Source: Flavobacterium sp. LC2016-23 (GTDB lineage: Bacteria > Bacteroidota > Bacteroidia > Flavobacteriales > Flavobacteriaceae). From it: a stretch of 64,000 bases of DNA. A program made the position numbers and the translations under genes. Of the stretch, positions 8,009 through 16,997 are shown piece after piece. The DNA lies in assembly GCF_009674775.1 (NCBI RefSeq), contig NZ_WKKE01000026.1, positions 1 through 64,000 on the forward strand, given 5' to 3'. The notes beneath the pieces are model-generated. The model was not told the origin of the DNA. It saw only the letters and a list, made by a program, of their open reading frames with translations, and did not search any database. Each line of letters opens with the position of its first letter. The stretch's first letter is position 1.

Positions 8009-9562
8009 CTACCACGGAATCGGATTATAATCCTTCAAAAACTTCCCGCACCAGTGTTTTCCTGTATTGATTCCGTCGAACAAAGGATCCATAACTCTTG
8101 CCGCACCGTCTACAATATCCAATGGCGGCTGAAAATCTTCCAATTCCTGTTTCTTTTTGGCCAGTTCGGCAGGATCTTCATCGGTTACCCAGCCGGTATC
8201 GACAGCATTCATAAAAATACCATGTTTCGCCAGCGTTCCCGAAGAAGTATGGGTCAGCATGTTCAAAGCAGCCTTCGCCATATTGGTATGTGGATGGCGG
8301 TCTTCCTTAAAAAAGCGGTGGAATTTCCCCTCCATTGCCGAAACATTTATAATGTGTTTTTTTCCGGTATTGTCTTTCTTCATGACTTCCGAAAGGCGGT
8401 TACAGAGCACAAAAGGAGCCACTGAATTGACCAATTGCACCTCAATCATTTCCGTCGTTTCGATTTGTCCCAATCTCAAACGCCAGCTGTTTGTTTTCCG
8501 CAAATCTACCTGCTGTAAATCGGCATCGAGTTCTCCTTCCGGAAAAACTTCGTTTGCCACCAGGGCATTATCAAAAGAATACGGAATCTGCGATAATTTG
8601 GCCGAAGCACGTAACCCAATTCCCGGTTCAGGTCCGTGCCAGGTCACCGGCATATTTTGGTTTGAAGAAGCTCCGCTTGTCAGGATTTTTAATTCATCGA
8701 GACAATTGATATGATCCAGTAACAATTCCTGAGCCTGTTTTGGCAAAGAAGCAATGGAACGCTCCTCATTTTCCATTAAATGCGTATAAAAACCCGCAGG
8801 ACGTCTCACCGTCTGGGCCGCATTATTGATCAAAATATCCAGTCGCTCGTATTTTTGTTCGATAAAATTGCAGAAAATTTCCACACTTGGAATATGTCGT
8901 AAATCCAGTCCATGAATTTTCAACCGATGCCCCCATTCCATAAAATCGTCTTCTTTAGAAAAACGCAGGGCAGAGTCCACAGGAAAACGGGTGGTTGCAA
9001 TCACAGTTGCCCCGCCGCGTAAAAGCATCAGCGTAATGTGATACCCAATTTTTAAACGGGAACCGGTAATTACAGCAATCTGTCCTTTTACATCAGCCGT
9101 CTGAAAACGTTTGGCATAATTAAAATCACCACAGTCGGTACACATCGTATCATAAAAATGGTGCATTTTAGTAAAGCCCGTTTTACAGACATAACAGTTT
9201 CTGGGTGTTTCTAATTCTAATTGTTCTTTATGATCCAGATCATTAAAAGCCAATAATTTGGGAGCCACAAACACACTTGCTTCACGCGCATGACGTATTC
9301 CGGTTTCTTTGCGGGCCGTTTTGTCTTTCTTTTCCATTTTGCGTTTTGCCGCTTGTTTCCCATCCTTAATTCTTCTGGAAAACTCACCACGATCCGGTCT
9401 GGAGAACATTCCTGCCTCTTTGATCAACGCGATTCGCTGTTCTTTCGGAATATCAAATATCTGATTGGTATCGGTATTCAATTGTGCCAGGATGGCAATG
9501 CATCGCTCAATTTCTTCCGGAGTTATTATATTCCTGTCTTCTGATTCTTCCTTCAGCATCAT
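8009..9562 (-). CDS. Large SDR-family protein with zinc-finger N-terminus
   Basis: The 517-residue protein is twice the length of a normal short-chain dehydrogenase. Residues 1-115 are charged and lysine/arginine-rich. A zinc-ribbon-like CYVC...CTDC cluster spans about 123-144. A Rossmann domain begins at about 163 (AVITGSRLKIGYH, an altered TGxxxGIG) and contains DILINNAA at about 241. The catalytic region reads INVSAMEG (Ser retained), but the usual YxxxK appears as TNMAK, so the catalytic Tyr seems replaced by Thr. It may bind nucleotide without classic dehydrogenase activity. Similar long SDRs occur in other Bacteroidota. It is a single gene. Confidence 0.8.
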   Translation of the reverse strand: MMLKEESEDRNIITPEEIERCIAILAQLNTDTNQIFDIPKEQRIALIKEAGMFSRPDRGEFSRRIKDGKQAAKRKMEKKDKTARKETGIRHAREASVFVAPKLLAFNDLDHKEQLELETPRNCYVCKTGFTKMHHFYDTMCTDCGDFNYAKRFQTADVKGQIAVITGSRLKIGYHITLMLLRGGATVIATTRFPVDSALRFSKEDDFMEWGHRLKIHGLDLRHIPSVEIFCNFIEQKYERLDILINNAAQTVRRPAGFYTHLMENEERSIASLPKQAQELLLDHINCLDELKILTSGASSNQNMPVTWHGPEPGIGLRASAKLSQIPYSFDNALVANEVFPEGELDADLQQVDLRKTNSWRLRLGQIETTEMIEVQLVNSVAPFVLCNRLSEVMKKDNTGKKHIINVSAMEGKFHRFFKEDRHPHTNMAKAALNMLTHTSSGTLAKHGIFMNAVDTGWVTDEDPAELAKKKQELEDFQPPLDIVDGAARVMDPLFDGINTGKHWCGKFLKDYNPIPW

Positions 9563-9689
9563 AAAATGTGTATTATTTCAAGGCCGCAAATATACTCTTT
9601 TAACAGTGCAATACACTTCTTAAAACCTATTGGCTTTTGGGTATTCTCTTTCGTATTTGTATCTTCGTCGCCACTTTGTAACTGTTGCT

Positions 9690-10481
9690 ATGCTATTTCA
9701 GATAAAATCATATTTAAAATTTCTTTGGAACTCCAAAAACGAACATGCCGTTCATTCTCCGTTTGTATTTCATTTACTAACGAAATGTTTTTACGACAAA
9801 AAAGCAAAGCCGGAATATGCAATTCTGAAAAAGTACAGGAAATCACTTTTGGAAAATAAAAACGTTATTGAAGTAACCGATTTTGGTGCCGGTTCGAAAG
9901 TTTTTAAATCGAATACCAGGCAAATTGCAAAAATTGCAAAAACAGCCGGAATATCTCCAAAACGTGCCGAATTATTATTTCGTGTCGTTCGCTATTTTCA
10001 GCCGAATACTATTTTAGAAATCGGAACCTCATTGGGTTTGGCCACTTCTGCCCTGGCGTTAGGCAATCTAAACGCAAAAGTAATTACGTTAGAAGGCTGT
10101 CCGCAAACTGCAAATCAATCTCAATTACAACTGCAAAAATTTAATTTCAATAATGTCAATTCAGTTATAACAGAATTCGAAAAGTATTTGCAAGAGATCA
10201 AACTGAGACTGAAAACTGAGACTGAAAACTTTGAACTAATCTATTTTGACGGCAATCATTCTAAAAAAGCGACTCTCGCCTATTTTGAACTTTTATTACC
10301 AACTATAACCAATGATTGTGTCTGGATTTTCGATGATATTCACTGGTCTGCTGAAATGGAAGAAGCCTGGGGAATTATTAAAAATCATCCAAAAGTAAAA
10401 GTAACGATCGATACATTTCAATGGGGATTCGTTTTTTTCAGGCGAGAACAGAAAAAAGAACATTTTATCATCAGGGCATAA
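9690..10481 (+). CDS. Class I SAM-dependent methyltransferase (O-methyltransferase-like)
   Basis: I start this at the ATG at 9690 (263 residues, MLFQIKSYLKFLW); the longer frame from 9630 adds an unlikely leader. The SAM-binding core is ILEIGTSLGLAT (about 129-140), followed by an acidic LEGCP after strand 2. LIYFDGNHSK and WIFDDIHW are the metal and substrate loop positions typical of O-methyltransferase_24-like enzymes. The segment IKLRLKTETENFE between the two halves is encoded by a copy of the family A intergenic repeat, so part of a surface loop is a repeat insertion. The substrate is unknown. Confidence 0.82.
   Translation: MLFQIKSYLKFLWNSKNEHAVHSPFVFHLLTKCFYDKKAKPEYAILKKYRKSLLENKNVIEVTDFGAGSKVFKSNTRQIAKIAKTAGISPKRAELLFRVVRYFQPNTILEIGTSLGLATSALALGNLNAKVITLEGCPQTANQSQLQLQKFNFNNVNSVITEFEKYLQEIKLRLKTETENFELIYFDGNHSKKATLAYFELLLPTITNDCVWIFDDIHWSAEMEEAWGIIKNHPKVKVTIDTFQWGFVFFRREQKKEHFIIRA
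10200..10229. repeat. Family A repeat inside a coding sequence
   Basis: Two tandem GAGACTGAAAACT-type units match the intergenic copy at about 54729-54749. Here they encode LKTETEN within the methyltransferase and keep the frame open. Confidence 0.85.
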
Positions 10482-10484
10482 AAA

Positions 10485-10512
10485 AAATGACAACCATTTC
10501 TGATTGTCATTT
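10485..10512. terminator. Bidirectional hairpin terminator
   Basis: AAATGACAA and TTGTCATTT form a 9-bp stem between the convergent methyltransferase and lipoprotein genes, with T runs on both sides. Confidence 0.85.
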
Positions 10513-10534
10513 CTTTACTTATTACAATTTTTTT

Positions 10535-11194
10535 TTACTTTTTAGCAGCTGCTGTTTCTTCAGATTTAGCTCCCATTCTGTTAAGCGTATACATTGGTGC
10601 AAATTTCAATTTCAAACCTGCAATTTTTCTGTTATCTGAAGAGGTAAGACCTTCTTTTTCAACTGTATTTTTACGGCTGTCAAGTGCTTCGTACATCAAT
10701 TTAATTTCATCCCAGTCTTCACGAGAATAACTGTCTTTGTTATTTTCTACTGTATGAACAAATTGTTGGTACACACTATGAATATTTTGAGCATTTACCC
10801 AGTTAAAACTCATGTCTTCACCTATTTTTCCTTCACCAAATAATGCATTACGCAATTGTTGTTTAGGACTTGGTGCGGGCGGTGCTAAAACTTTCGTCAT
10901 TTCATTTTTAAACTCTTCGTATTTAACTTTACTTGTGTTTATTTTTTCTGTTTCTGCTGTATTGTCTTTAATATCGGCAAGAGCCAACTGTGCATTTTCT
11001 GCTCTTCTGTTGTATTCAGCATCTACATCTTTCCAGTCTGCTTTCAGATCATCTGCTGCAACATTCTTTACTGAATCGACATAGGTCACATAAGCGTCGA
11101 TTGTCTTTTTCGCATTTTCCTGTTTTTCATCCTTACATGATGTGAAGCTTAAAGCTATTAATGCAATACCCGATACAATTTGTATATTTCTCAT
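10535..11194 (-). CDS. Hypothetical lipoprotein (DUF6565-like)
   Basis: The 219-residue protein begins with a lipoprotein signal (residues 1-20, lipobox LSFTSC with Cys20). A long, charged, Ala/Asp/Lys-rich, mostly helical region follows and may form coiled coils. The phrase AKKTIDAYVTYVDSVKNVAADDLKADW resembles DUF6565 proteins of Flavobacteriaceae; that name is from memory and unconfirmed. It is probably anchored in the periplasm or outer membrane. It is divergent from the LolD-like ATPase gene, separated by a very AT-rich 296-bp gap. Function is unknown. Confidence 0.75.
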   Translation of the reverse strand: MRNIQIVSGIALIALSFTSCKDEKQENAKKTIDAYVTYVDSVKNVAADDLKADWKDVDAEYNRRAENAQLALADIKDNTAETEKINTSKVKYEEFKNEMTKVLAPPAPSPKQQLRNALFGEGKIGEDMSFNWVNAQNIHSVYQQFVHTVENNKDSYSREDWDEIKLMYEALDSRKNTVEKEGLTSSDNRKIAGLKLKFAPMYTLNRMGAKSEETAAAKK

Positions 11195-11490
11195 AATTTT
11201 GATTATTTAAATGTTATAGAGCAAATATAGTTAAAAAATTGAATAATCATAAATTATTTTGAATAATTTAATATTAATTTTAAATATAATTTAATTAAAA
11301 ATTAAAAATATGATAATTATGTAAAAATAAATCAGAATCATATAACAAGGATTTTTTAAATGTTTTATAATTTTTAAGAAACAGGAAAATCAAGCCGGTA
11401 AATACAATTTTGTAACAAAAATCAATTAAAGACTACTTATCGATTATTGAAAAGTGTTTTGTACTTTTAAAACCAAAATTGTAAAACGAA
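11195..11490. other. AT-rich divergent promoter region
   Basis: This 296-bp gap between divergent genes is extremely AT-rich, with long TTAAAAATTAAAAATA tracts. It probably holds both promoters. Near its right end TTTTGTACTTTTA resembles, but does not fully match, the -7 consensus. I see no repeat or RNA gene. Confidence 0.5.
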
Positions 11491-12177
11491 ATGGCAAATC
11501 CATTAATTAAAATAACGGACATCAAACGAGACTTTGTTCTGGGCAACGAAATTGTTTATGTCTTAAAAGGTATTGATTTAGAAATAAACAAAGGCGAGTA
11601 TGTAGCTTTAATGGGCCCTTCGGGATCCGGAAAATCGACTTTAATGAATTTGCTTGGATGTCTCGATACGCCAACATCCGGACATTATGTTTTAAACGGA
11701 AAGGATGTAAGCCAGATGCGTGATGATGAACTGGCAGAAATCAGAAACAAAGAAATTGGTTTCGTTTTTCAGACCTTCAACCTTTTGCCGCGAACTACCG
11801 CTTTAGATAATGTAGCTTTACCTATGATATATGCAGGACATTCTAAATCGGAACGTGTCTTACGTGCCACAGAAGTGCTGAAACAGGTAAATCTTGCCGA
11901 CAGAATGGACCATCAGCCGAATCAGCTTTCGGGAGGACAAAGACAACGTGTGGCCATTGCCCGTGCTCTGGTCAACAAACCTTCCATAATCCTGGCCGAC
12001 GAACCAACCGGAAACTTAGACAGTAAGACTTCCGTAGAAATCATGAAACTCTTCGGAGACATTCATGCACTGGGAAATACCGTTATTCTCGTAACACACG
12101 AAGAAGATATTGCTGCCTACGCACACCGTATTATCCGATTACGCGATGGTTTAATTGAAAGTGATACCACAAAATAA
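11491..12177 (+). CDS. ABC transporter ATPase (LolD/MacB type)
   Basis: This single-domain ATPase of 228 residues has GPSGSGKST (about 41-49), FNLLPRTTALDNV after the Q-loop, LSGGQRQRVAIARAL, and DEPTGNLDSKT with switch His in VTHEE. The LLPxxTxxxNVxLP stretch is the mark of the LolD/MacB/FtsE branch, which powers lipoprotein release or tripartite efflux permeases. No permease lies nearby, so the partner must be encoded elsewhere and LolD identity is not certain. Confidence 0.88.
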   Translation: MANPLIKITDIKRDFVLGNEIVYVLKGIDLEINKGEYVALMGPSGSGKSTLMNLLGCLDTPTSGHYVLNGKDVSQMRDDELAEIRNKEIGFVFQTFNLLPRTTALDNVALPMIYAGHSKSERVLRATEVLKQVNLADRMDHQPNQLSGGQRQRVAIARALVNKPSIILADEPTGNLDSKTSVEIMKLFGDIHALGNTVILVTHEEDIAAYAHRIIRLRDGLIESDTTK

Positions 12178-12185
12178 TTTCTAAA

Positions 12186-12310
12186 TAGTTGAAATCGTTT
12201 ATTTGTTGAATCGTTTAATCGGGAAACTATTTACCTGTTATTTGGGTAACCGTTTAATAAGGAAAGGGGAAAACTTAGTTCCTCAGCAACTTAGAATCTT
12301 AGCATCTTAA
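12186..12310. repeat. Mixed word repeats (GTTGAATCGTTTAATC and CTTAGAATCTTAGC)
   Basis: Two unrelated word families sit side by side: AATCGTTTATTTGTTGAATC-type units (12186-12258), then CTCAGCAACTTAGAATCTTA (family B, 12281-12310) just before the next start codon. It is probable repeat debris in the 5' leader of the adenosyltransferase gene. Confidence 0.65.
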
Positions 12311-12316
12311 AAAAAA

Positions 12317-12886
12317 ATGAAAGTATATACAAAAACCGGAGATAAAGGAACAACCGCCCTCTTTGGAGGCGACCGTGTTCCCAAAGATCACATCAGAATT
12401 GACAGTTACGGAACTGTTGATGAACTGAACTCTTATATAGGACTAATACGCGATCAGGAAATTGATCTCCATTATAAAACGATTTTAATTGAAATTCAGG
12501 ATCGTTTATTTACGGTAGGCGCCATTTTGGCAACTCCTGCAGAAAAAGAAGTGCTCAAAAATGGTCAACTCAGGTTAAAAAACCTGGGAATAATTGATTC
12601 CGATATTGAATTATTGGAAAATGAGATTGATAAAATGGAAGAAAGTCTTCCGCAAATGACGCATTTCGTTTTACCGGGCGGACACCCAACCGTGTCACAT
12701 TGTCATATTGCAAGATGTATTTGCCGCCGAGCAGAGCGTTTGGCAGTACATTTAAGCCATAATGAACACGTACCCGAAATTGCCATACAGTACCTAAACC
12801 GACTTTCTGACTACCTTTTTGTCTTGGCACGGAAGTTGTCCTCTGACTTAAAAGCGGAGGAAGTGAAATGGATTCCGAGGAAGTAA
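12317..12886 (+). CDS. ATP:cob(I)alamin adenosyltransferase, PduO type
   Basis: The 189-residue protein opens with KVYTKTGDKGTTALFGG, the ATP-binding signature of PduO-type adenosyltransferases. SYGTVDELNSYIGL and CRRAERLAVHL motifs on the later helices follow. It adds adenosyl from ATP to cob(I)alamin to make coenzyme B12. A MeaB GTPase, which protects B12-dependent methylmalonyl-CoA mutase, is encoded at 37546, so the cell probably needs adenosylcobalamin for that mutase. The mutase is not in the window. I see no cobalamin riboswitch in the leader. Confidence 0.94.
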   Translation: MKVYTKTGDKGTTALFGGDRVPKDHIRIDSYGTVDELNSYIGLIRDQEIDLHYKTILIEIQDRLFTVGAILATPAEKEVLKNGQLRLKNLGIIDSDIELLENEIDKMEESLPQMTHFVLPGGHPTVSHCHIARCICRRAERLAVHLSHNEHVPEIAIQYLNRLSDYLFVLARKLSSDLKAEEVKWIPRK

Positions 12887-13010
12887 ACAGTCGCAGTTTT
12901 CAGTTTTTCAGACTGCAAACCAGCACCAAAAACTGAATACTAAAAAGTACAGTAATTAGAGCCAAATTTCAATTTTAAGACTGAAAACTGGCACTGAAAA
13001 CTGAATACTA
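12887..13010. repeat. Family A word repeat
   Basis: CAGTCGCAGTTTTCAGT words at the left and AAAACTGAATACTA words at the right (12930-13010) can pair. It sits between the adenosyltransferase and DUF2795 genes and may end transcription of the former. Confidence 0.8.
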
Positions 13011-13053
13011 GTAAAGACGTTCTTAAATTTTCTTAAAATAAATCAAAATTTAC

Positions 13054-13083
13054 TTGTCTTTTTCAGTAAAAAATTTATTTTTG
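13054..13083 (+). promoter_or_regulatory. Bacteroidota promoter, -33 TTG and -7 TATTTTTG
   Basis: TTG at 13054-13056 and TATTTTTG at 13076-13083 are 19 bp apart, the best match to the Bacteroidota sigma-A promoter in the window. The ATG of the DUF2795 gene follows 21 bases later, and secA may be read from the same promoter. Confidence 0.75.
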
Positions 13084-13104
13084 CACAAACTAAACAGATA
13101 ACAG

Positions 13105-13326
13105 ATGTATTGGACATTAGAATTAGCATCTTATTTAAGTGATGCGCCATGGCCTGCTAACAAAGATGAACTTATAGACTACGCTATTAGAGCTGGTGCT
13201 CCATTAGAAGTAGTAGAAAACCTTCAGTCTATTGAAGATGAAGGAGAGATATATGAATCAATGGAAGAAATTTGGCCTGATTATCCAACAGACGAAGATT
13301 ATCTTTGGAATGAGGATGAATATTAA
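13105..13326 (+). CDS. DUF2795 family protein
   Basis: The 73-residue acidic protein starts MYWTLELASYLSDAPWPANKDELIDYAIRAGAP, which fits the DUF2795 fold of small, mostly helical proteins. The last third is rich in Asp, Glu, Trp and Tyr. It lies 87 bp before secA, with a hairpin between. Family members are common in Bacteroidota and have no established role. Confidence 0.85.
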   Translation: MYWTLELASYLSDAPWPANKDELIDYAIRAGAPLEVVENLQSIEDEGEIYESMEEIWPDYPTDEDYLWNEDEY

Positions 13327-13341
13327 AAAATAAACCAAAGG

Positions 13342-13371
13342 AAAAAGTCTCATCACAGAGGCTTTTTTTTT
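13342..13371 (+). terminator. Hairpin terminator between the DUF2795 gene and secA
   Basis: AAAGTCTC and GAGGCTTT pair with one G-U, followed by a long T run. The flanking AACCAAAGG and TTTTGGTT can extend the stem. Read-through into secA remains possible because no clear -7 box lies between this hairpin and the secA start. Confidence 0.8.
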
Positions 13372-13413
13372 GGTTCAAATACACATTTACATAATATAGA
13401 AATACAATAAATC

Positions 13414-16400
13414 ATGAGTTTCATAAACAGTATTATTAAAGTCTTTGTAGGTGACAAGTCACAGAAAGATGTCAAAGCTTTACAACCTTATTTAAATAAA
13501 ATTAAAACATTCGAAACCAGCTTAATGAGTTTGTCTCATGACGAATTGAGAGCCAGAACCGTATATTTTAAAGACAGAATTAAAGAAGCCAGAGCTGACA
13601 AAGATGCTAAAATTGCTTCGCTTAAAGCAGAAGTTGAAAACATCGAAGACATTGACAAAAGAGAAGATCTTTATGATGCTATTGATGCTCTTGAAAAAGA
13701 GGCTTATGAAATCTCAGAGAAAACTTTATTAGAAATTCTTCCTGAAGCATTTTCTGTTGTTAAAGAAACGGCACGCCGTTTTAAAGACAATTCTTTTATT
13801 GAAGTGACTGCTACAGCAAAAGACAGAGAATTTTCTGCAACAAAATCATACGTTACCATAGAAGGTGACAAAGCTACATGGGCTAATAAATGGAATGCTG
13901 CCGGTAAAGAAATTACCTGGGACATGATTCATTATGATGTTCAGTTAATTGGCGGAATGGTTTTGCACGAAGGTAAAGTTGCCGAAATGCAAACGGGGGA
14001 AGGTAAAACGCTGGTGGCTACACTTCCGCTTTACTTAAACGCTTTGACCGGAAACGGAGTGCATCTGGTAACTGTGAATGATTATCTGGCAAAACGTGAT
14101 AGTACATGGAAAGCACCATTGTTCGAATTTCACGGTTTAACTGTAGATTGTATCGACAATCACCAGCCAAGTACAGAACAAAGAAAAAAAGCCTACGACG
14201 CCGATATCACTTACGGAACCAACAACGAATTTGGTTTTGACTACTTAAGAGATAACATGGCACATTCGCCAAGCGACTTAGTACAAAGAAAACACAATTA
14301 TGCCATTGTCGATGAGGTCGATTCTGTATTGATTGATGATGCAAGAACACCACTTATTATTTCAGGACCGGTTCCTCAGGGAGATCGTCATGAATTTAAT
14401 GAATTAAAACCGAAAATCGAAAACTTAGTGGCGCAGCAACGTCAGTTAGCAAACGGTTTTTTGTCTGAAGCAAAAAAATTAATCAAAGAAGGAAACACCA
14501 AAGAAGGCGGATTCTTATTATTAAGAGCGTACAGAAGTTTACCTAAAAACAAAGCATTAATTAAATTTTTGAGTGAAGAAGGAATCAAACAATTGCTTCA
14601 AAAAACCGAAAATCAATACATGCAGGATAACAATCGCGAAATGCATAAAGTCGATGAGGCTTTGTATTTTGTAATTGAAGAAAAAAACAATCAGGTTGAA
14701 TTGACTGATAACGGTATCCAATACCTTTCAGGAGATACAGATGCTGACTTTTTCGTACTTCCGGATATTGGAACTGAAATTGCAGCAATCGAAAAACAAA
14801 AATTAGACAAAGACGCTGAAGCGGAAGCAAGAGAAAAATTATTCCAGGATTTTGGCGTAAAAAGCGAGCGTATCCATACGTTAACGCAACTTTTAAAAGC
14901 GTACGCTTTGTTTGAAAAAGATGTTGAGTATGTGATCATGGACAACAAAATTATGATTGTCGATGAGCAAACCGGTCGTATCATGGATGGTCGTCGCTAT
15001 TCTGACGGTTTACACCAGGCGATTGAAGCAAAAGAAAATGTAAAAATCGAAGCTGCCACGCAAACTTTTGCCACCGTTACATTACAGAATTATTTCAGAA
15101 TGTACAGCAAATTGGGTGGTATGACAGGTACGGCCGTTACAGAAGCCGGAGAGTTATGGCAGATTTACAAACTGGATGTTGTTGAAATTCCAACCAACCG
15201 TCCAATTTCAAGACAAGACAAAGAAGATTATATCTACAAAACAACACGTGAGAAATTCAACGCTGTAATTGAAGATGTAACAGAATTATCAAATGCAGGA
15301 AGACCTGTTTTAATTGGAACAACTTCTGTAGAGATATCAGAATTATTAAGCCGAATGTTGAAAATGAGAGGCGTTACCCATAACGTTTTGAATGCTAAAA
15401 TGCACAAACAAGAGGCGCAGATTGTAGAAGAAGCAGGTAAAGCCGGAGTCGTAACCATTGCCACAAACATGGCTGGTCGTGGTACCGATATTAAATTATC
15501 ACCGGAAGTAAAAGCTGCCGGAGGTTTAGCAATCGTGGGTACAGAGCGTCATGATTCCCGTCGTGTAGACAGACAGTTACGTGGTCGTGCAGGACGTCAG
15601 GGAGATCCGGGAAGTTCTCAGTTTTATGTTTCTCTTGAAGATAACCTTATGCGTTTATTTGGTTCTGAAAGAGTTGCAAAAGTGATGGACAGAATGGGAC
15701 TTCAGGAAGGGGAAGTGATCCAGCATTCGATGATGACCAAATCTATCGAGCGTGCTCAGAAAAAAGTAGAAGAAAATAACTTTGGTGTTCGTAAGCGTTT
15801 ATTAGAATATGATGACGTTATGAACTCACAACGTGAGGTAGTTTACAAACGTCGTCGTCACGCCTTATTTGGTGAGCGTCTGAAACTGGATATCGCCAAC
15901 ATGCTTTACGATACCTGCGAATTAATCGTAAGCCAGAACAAAGCTGCAAATGATTTTAAAACCTTTGATTTTGATTTAATTCGTTATTTCGGAATTACCT
16001 CTCCAATTGCTGAAGCTGATTTTACGAAATTAACTGATATTGAAATTACAGGAAAAGTATACAAAGAAGCTTTGGCATTCTATACAGAGAAAACAGAAAG
16101 AAGCGCAAGAGAAGCTTTCCCTATCATCAAAGGAGTTTATGAAGAGCCAAACAATCATTTTGAGCGTATTGTAGTTCCGTTTACAGATGGAATAAAAACA
16201 CTGAATGTGGTTACGGACCTGAAAAAAGCATACGATAGCGAAGGAGCGCAATTAATTGCTGATTTCGAGAAAAACATTACTTTATCTATTGTAGATGAGG
16301 CGTGGAAAAAACACTTGCGTAAAATGGACGAATTGAAACAATCTGTTCAGTTAGCCGTTCACGAACAAAAAGATCCGCTGCTTATCTACAAATTAGAAGC

Positions 16401-16758
16401 TTTTAATTTGTTCAGAGGGATGTTAGACAACGTAAACAAAGAGGTAATTTCATTCTTATTCAAAGGTGATTTACCGGCTCAGAACGTTCCTGAAATTCAC
16501 GAAGCAAAAGAAGTTCGTCAAAAAGAAAACTTCAAATTAAGCAAAGATGAAATCGTTAACAGCGAAGACATCAACCGCGAAGCAGGCGAAACGCAACAAC
16601 GTCAGGTTACGGAAACAATCGTAAGAGATATGCCAAAAATTAACCGTAATGATACTGTAACAGTTCAGGAAGTTGCTACCGGTAAAACCGAAACAATGAA
16701 ATTCAAAAAAGCAGAAACCCTATTGGCGTCAGGTGCCTGGGTTCTTGTTAAGGAATAA
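13414..16758 (+). CDS. secA: Preprotein translocase ATPase SecA
   Basis: SecA drives secreted proteins through SecYEG using ATP. The 1114-residue protein has Walker A MQTGEGKT (about residue 192), TVNDYLAKRD, DEVDSVLIDDARTPL, the preprotein cross-linking region, GRRYSDGLHQAIEAKE, TNMAGRGTDIKL and GRAGRQGDPG. Bacteroidota SecA is longer than the 901-residue E. coli protein. Here an insert of roughly 150 residues falls between the DEAD-like motif and the IMDGRRYSDG stretch. The C-terminal CxCGSGKKYKxCHG zinc tail is absent; the protein ends KTETMKFKKAETLLASG. The ATG at 13414 gives the family N-terminus. Confidence 0.97.
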   Translation: MSFINSIIKVFVGDKSQKDVKALQPYLNKIKTFETSLMSLSHDELRARTVYFKDRIKEARADKDAKIASLKAEVENIEDIDKREDLYDAIDALEKEAYEISEKTLLEILPEAFSVVKETARRFKDNSFIEVTATAKDREFSATKSYVTIEGDKATWANKWNAAGKEITWDMIHYDVQLIGGMVLHEGKVAEMQTGEGKTLVATLPLYLNALTGNGVHLVTVNDYLAKRDSTWKAPLFEFHGLTVDCIDNHQPSTEQRKKAYDADITYGTNNEFGFDYLRDNMAHSPSDLVQRKHNYAIVDEVDSVLIDDARTPLIISGPVPQGDRHEFNELKPKIENLVAQQRQLANGFLSEAKKLIKEGNTKEGGFLLLRAYRSLPKNKALIKFLSEEGIKQLLQKTENQYMQDNNREMHKVDEALYFVIEEKNNQVELTDNGIQYLSGDTDADFFVLPDIGTEIAAIEKQKLDKDAEAEAREKLFQDFGVKSERIHTLTQLLKAYALFEKDVEYVIMDNKIMIVDEQTGRIMDGRRYSDGLHQAIEAKENVKIEAATQTFATVTLQNYFRMYSKLGGMTGTAVTEAGELWQIYKLDVVEIPTNRPISRQDKEDYIYKTTREKFNAVIEDVTELSNAGRPVLIGTTSVEISELLSRMLKMRGVTHNVLNAKMHKQEAQIVEEAGKAGVVTIATNMAGRGTDIKLSPEVKAAGGLAIVGTERHDSRRVDRQLRGRAGRQGDPGSSQFYVSLEDNLMRLFGSERVAKVMDRMGLQEGEVIQHSMMTKSIERAQKKVEENNFGVRKRLLEYDDVMNSQREVVYKRRRHALFGERLKLDIANMLYDTCELIVSQNKAANDFKTFDFDLIRYFGITSPIAEADFTKLTDIEITGKVYKEALAFYTEKTERSAREAFPIIKGVYEEPNNHFERIVVPFTDGIKTLNVVTDLKKAYDSEGAQLIADFEKNITLSIVDEAWKKHLRKMDELKQSVQLAVHEQKDPLLIYKLEAFNLFRGMLDNVNKEVISFLFKGDLPAQNVPEIHEAKEVRQKENFKLSKDEIVNSEDINREAGETQQRQVTETIVRDMPKINRNDTVTVQEVATGKTETMKFKKAETLLASGAWVLVKE

Positions 16759-16763
16759 TTTTC

Positions 16764-16925
16764 AGTATACAGTCTCAGTTTACAGTCTCAGCATGAAACT
16801 GTAAACTGCAGCTGCGACTAAAAGTCTTAAACCCGACAGGTTTTGAAAACCTGTCGGGTTTGTCTTTTAAAATAGTTTCCATTAAAACTGAGACTGAGAC
16901 TGAGACTTAGACCGCGACTGAGACT
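16764..16925. repeat. Family A word repeats around a terminator
   Basis: CAGTATACAGTCTCAGT words (16764-16790), then ACTGTAAACTGCAGCTGCGACT (16798-16820), the first terminator, and GAGACTGAGACTGAGACTTA (16890-16925). The halves can pair. It lies downstream of secA and before the MbnP cluster operator. Confidence 0.82.
16829..16861. terminator. AAACCCGACAGG palindromic terminator, copy 1
   Basis: AAACCCGACAGG TTTTGAAAA CCTGTCGGGTTT is a perfect 12-bp stem with a T-rich tail. It is the likely secA terminator. A near-identical copy lies at 16942. Confidence 0.9.
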
Positions 16926-16941
16926 AAAACTTCAACCAAAT

Positions 16942-16974
16942 AAACCCAACAGGTTTTGAAAACCTGTCGGGTTT
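16942..16974. terminator. AAACCCAACAGG palindromic terminator, copy 2
   Basis: This is the same hairpin as at 16829 with one G-to-A change in the left arm, followed by the same GTCTTTTA tail. The duplicate insulates the MbnP cluster from secA. Confidence 0.85.
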
Positions 16975-16997
16975 GTCTTTTAAAAAAATAACAAAAA

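Noticed and set aside
12178..12316. Cobalamin riboswitch before the PduO gene
   Set aside because: The leader is composed of repeat words and I see no B12-box-like core; no structure supports it.
13414..16758. SecA as anomalous because it lacks the zinc tail
   Set aside because: Loss of the tail and the extra insert are usual in Bacteroidota SecA, so it is not news.
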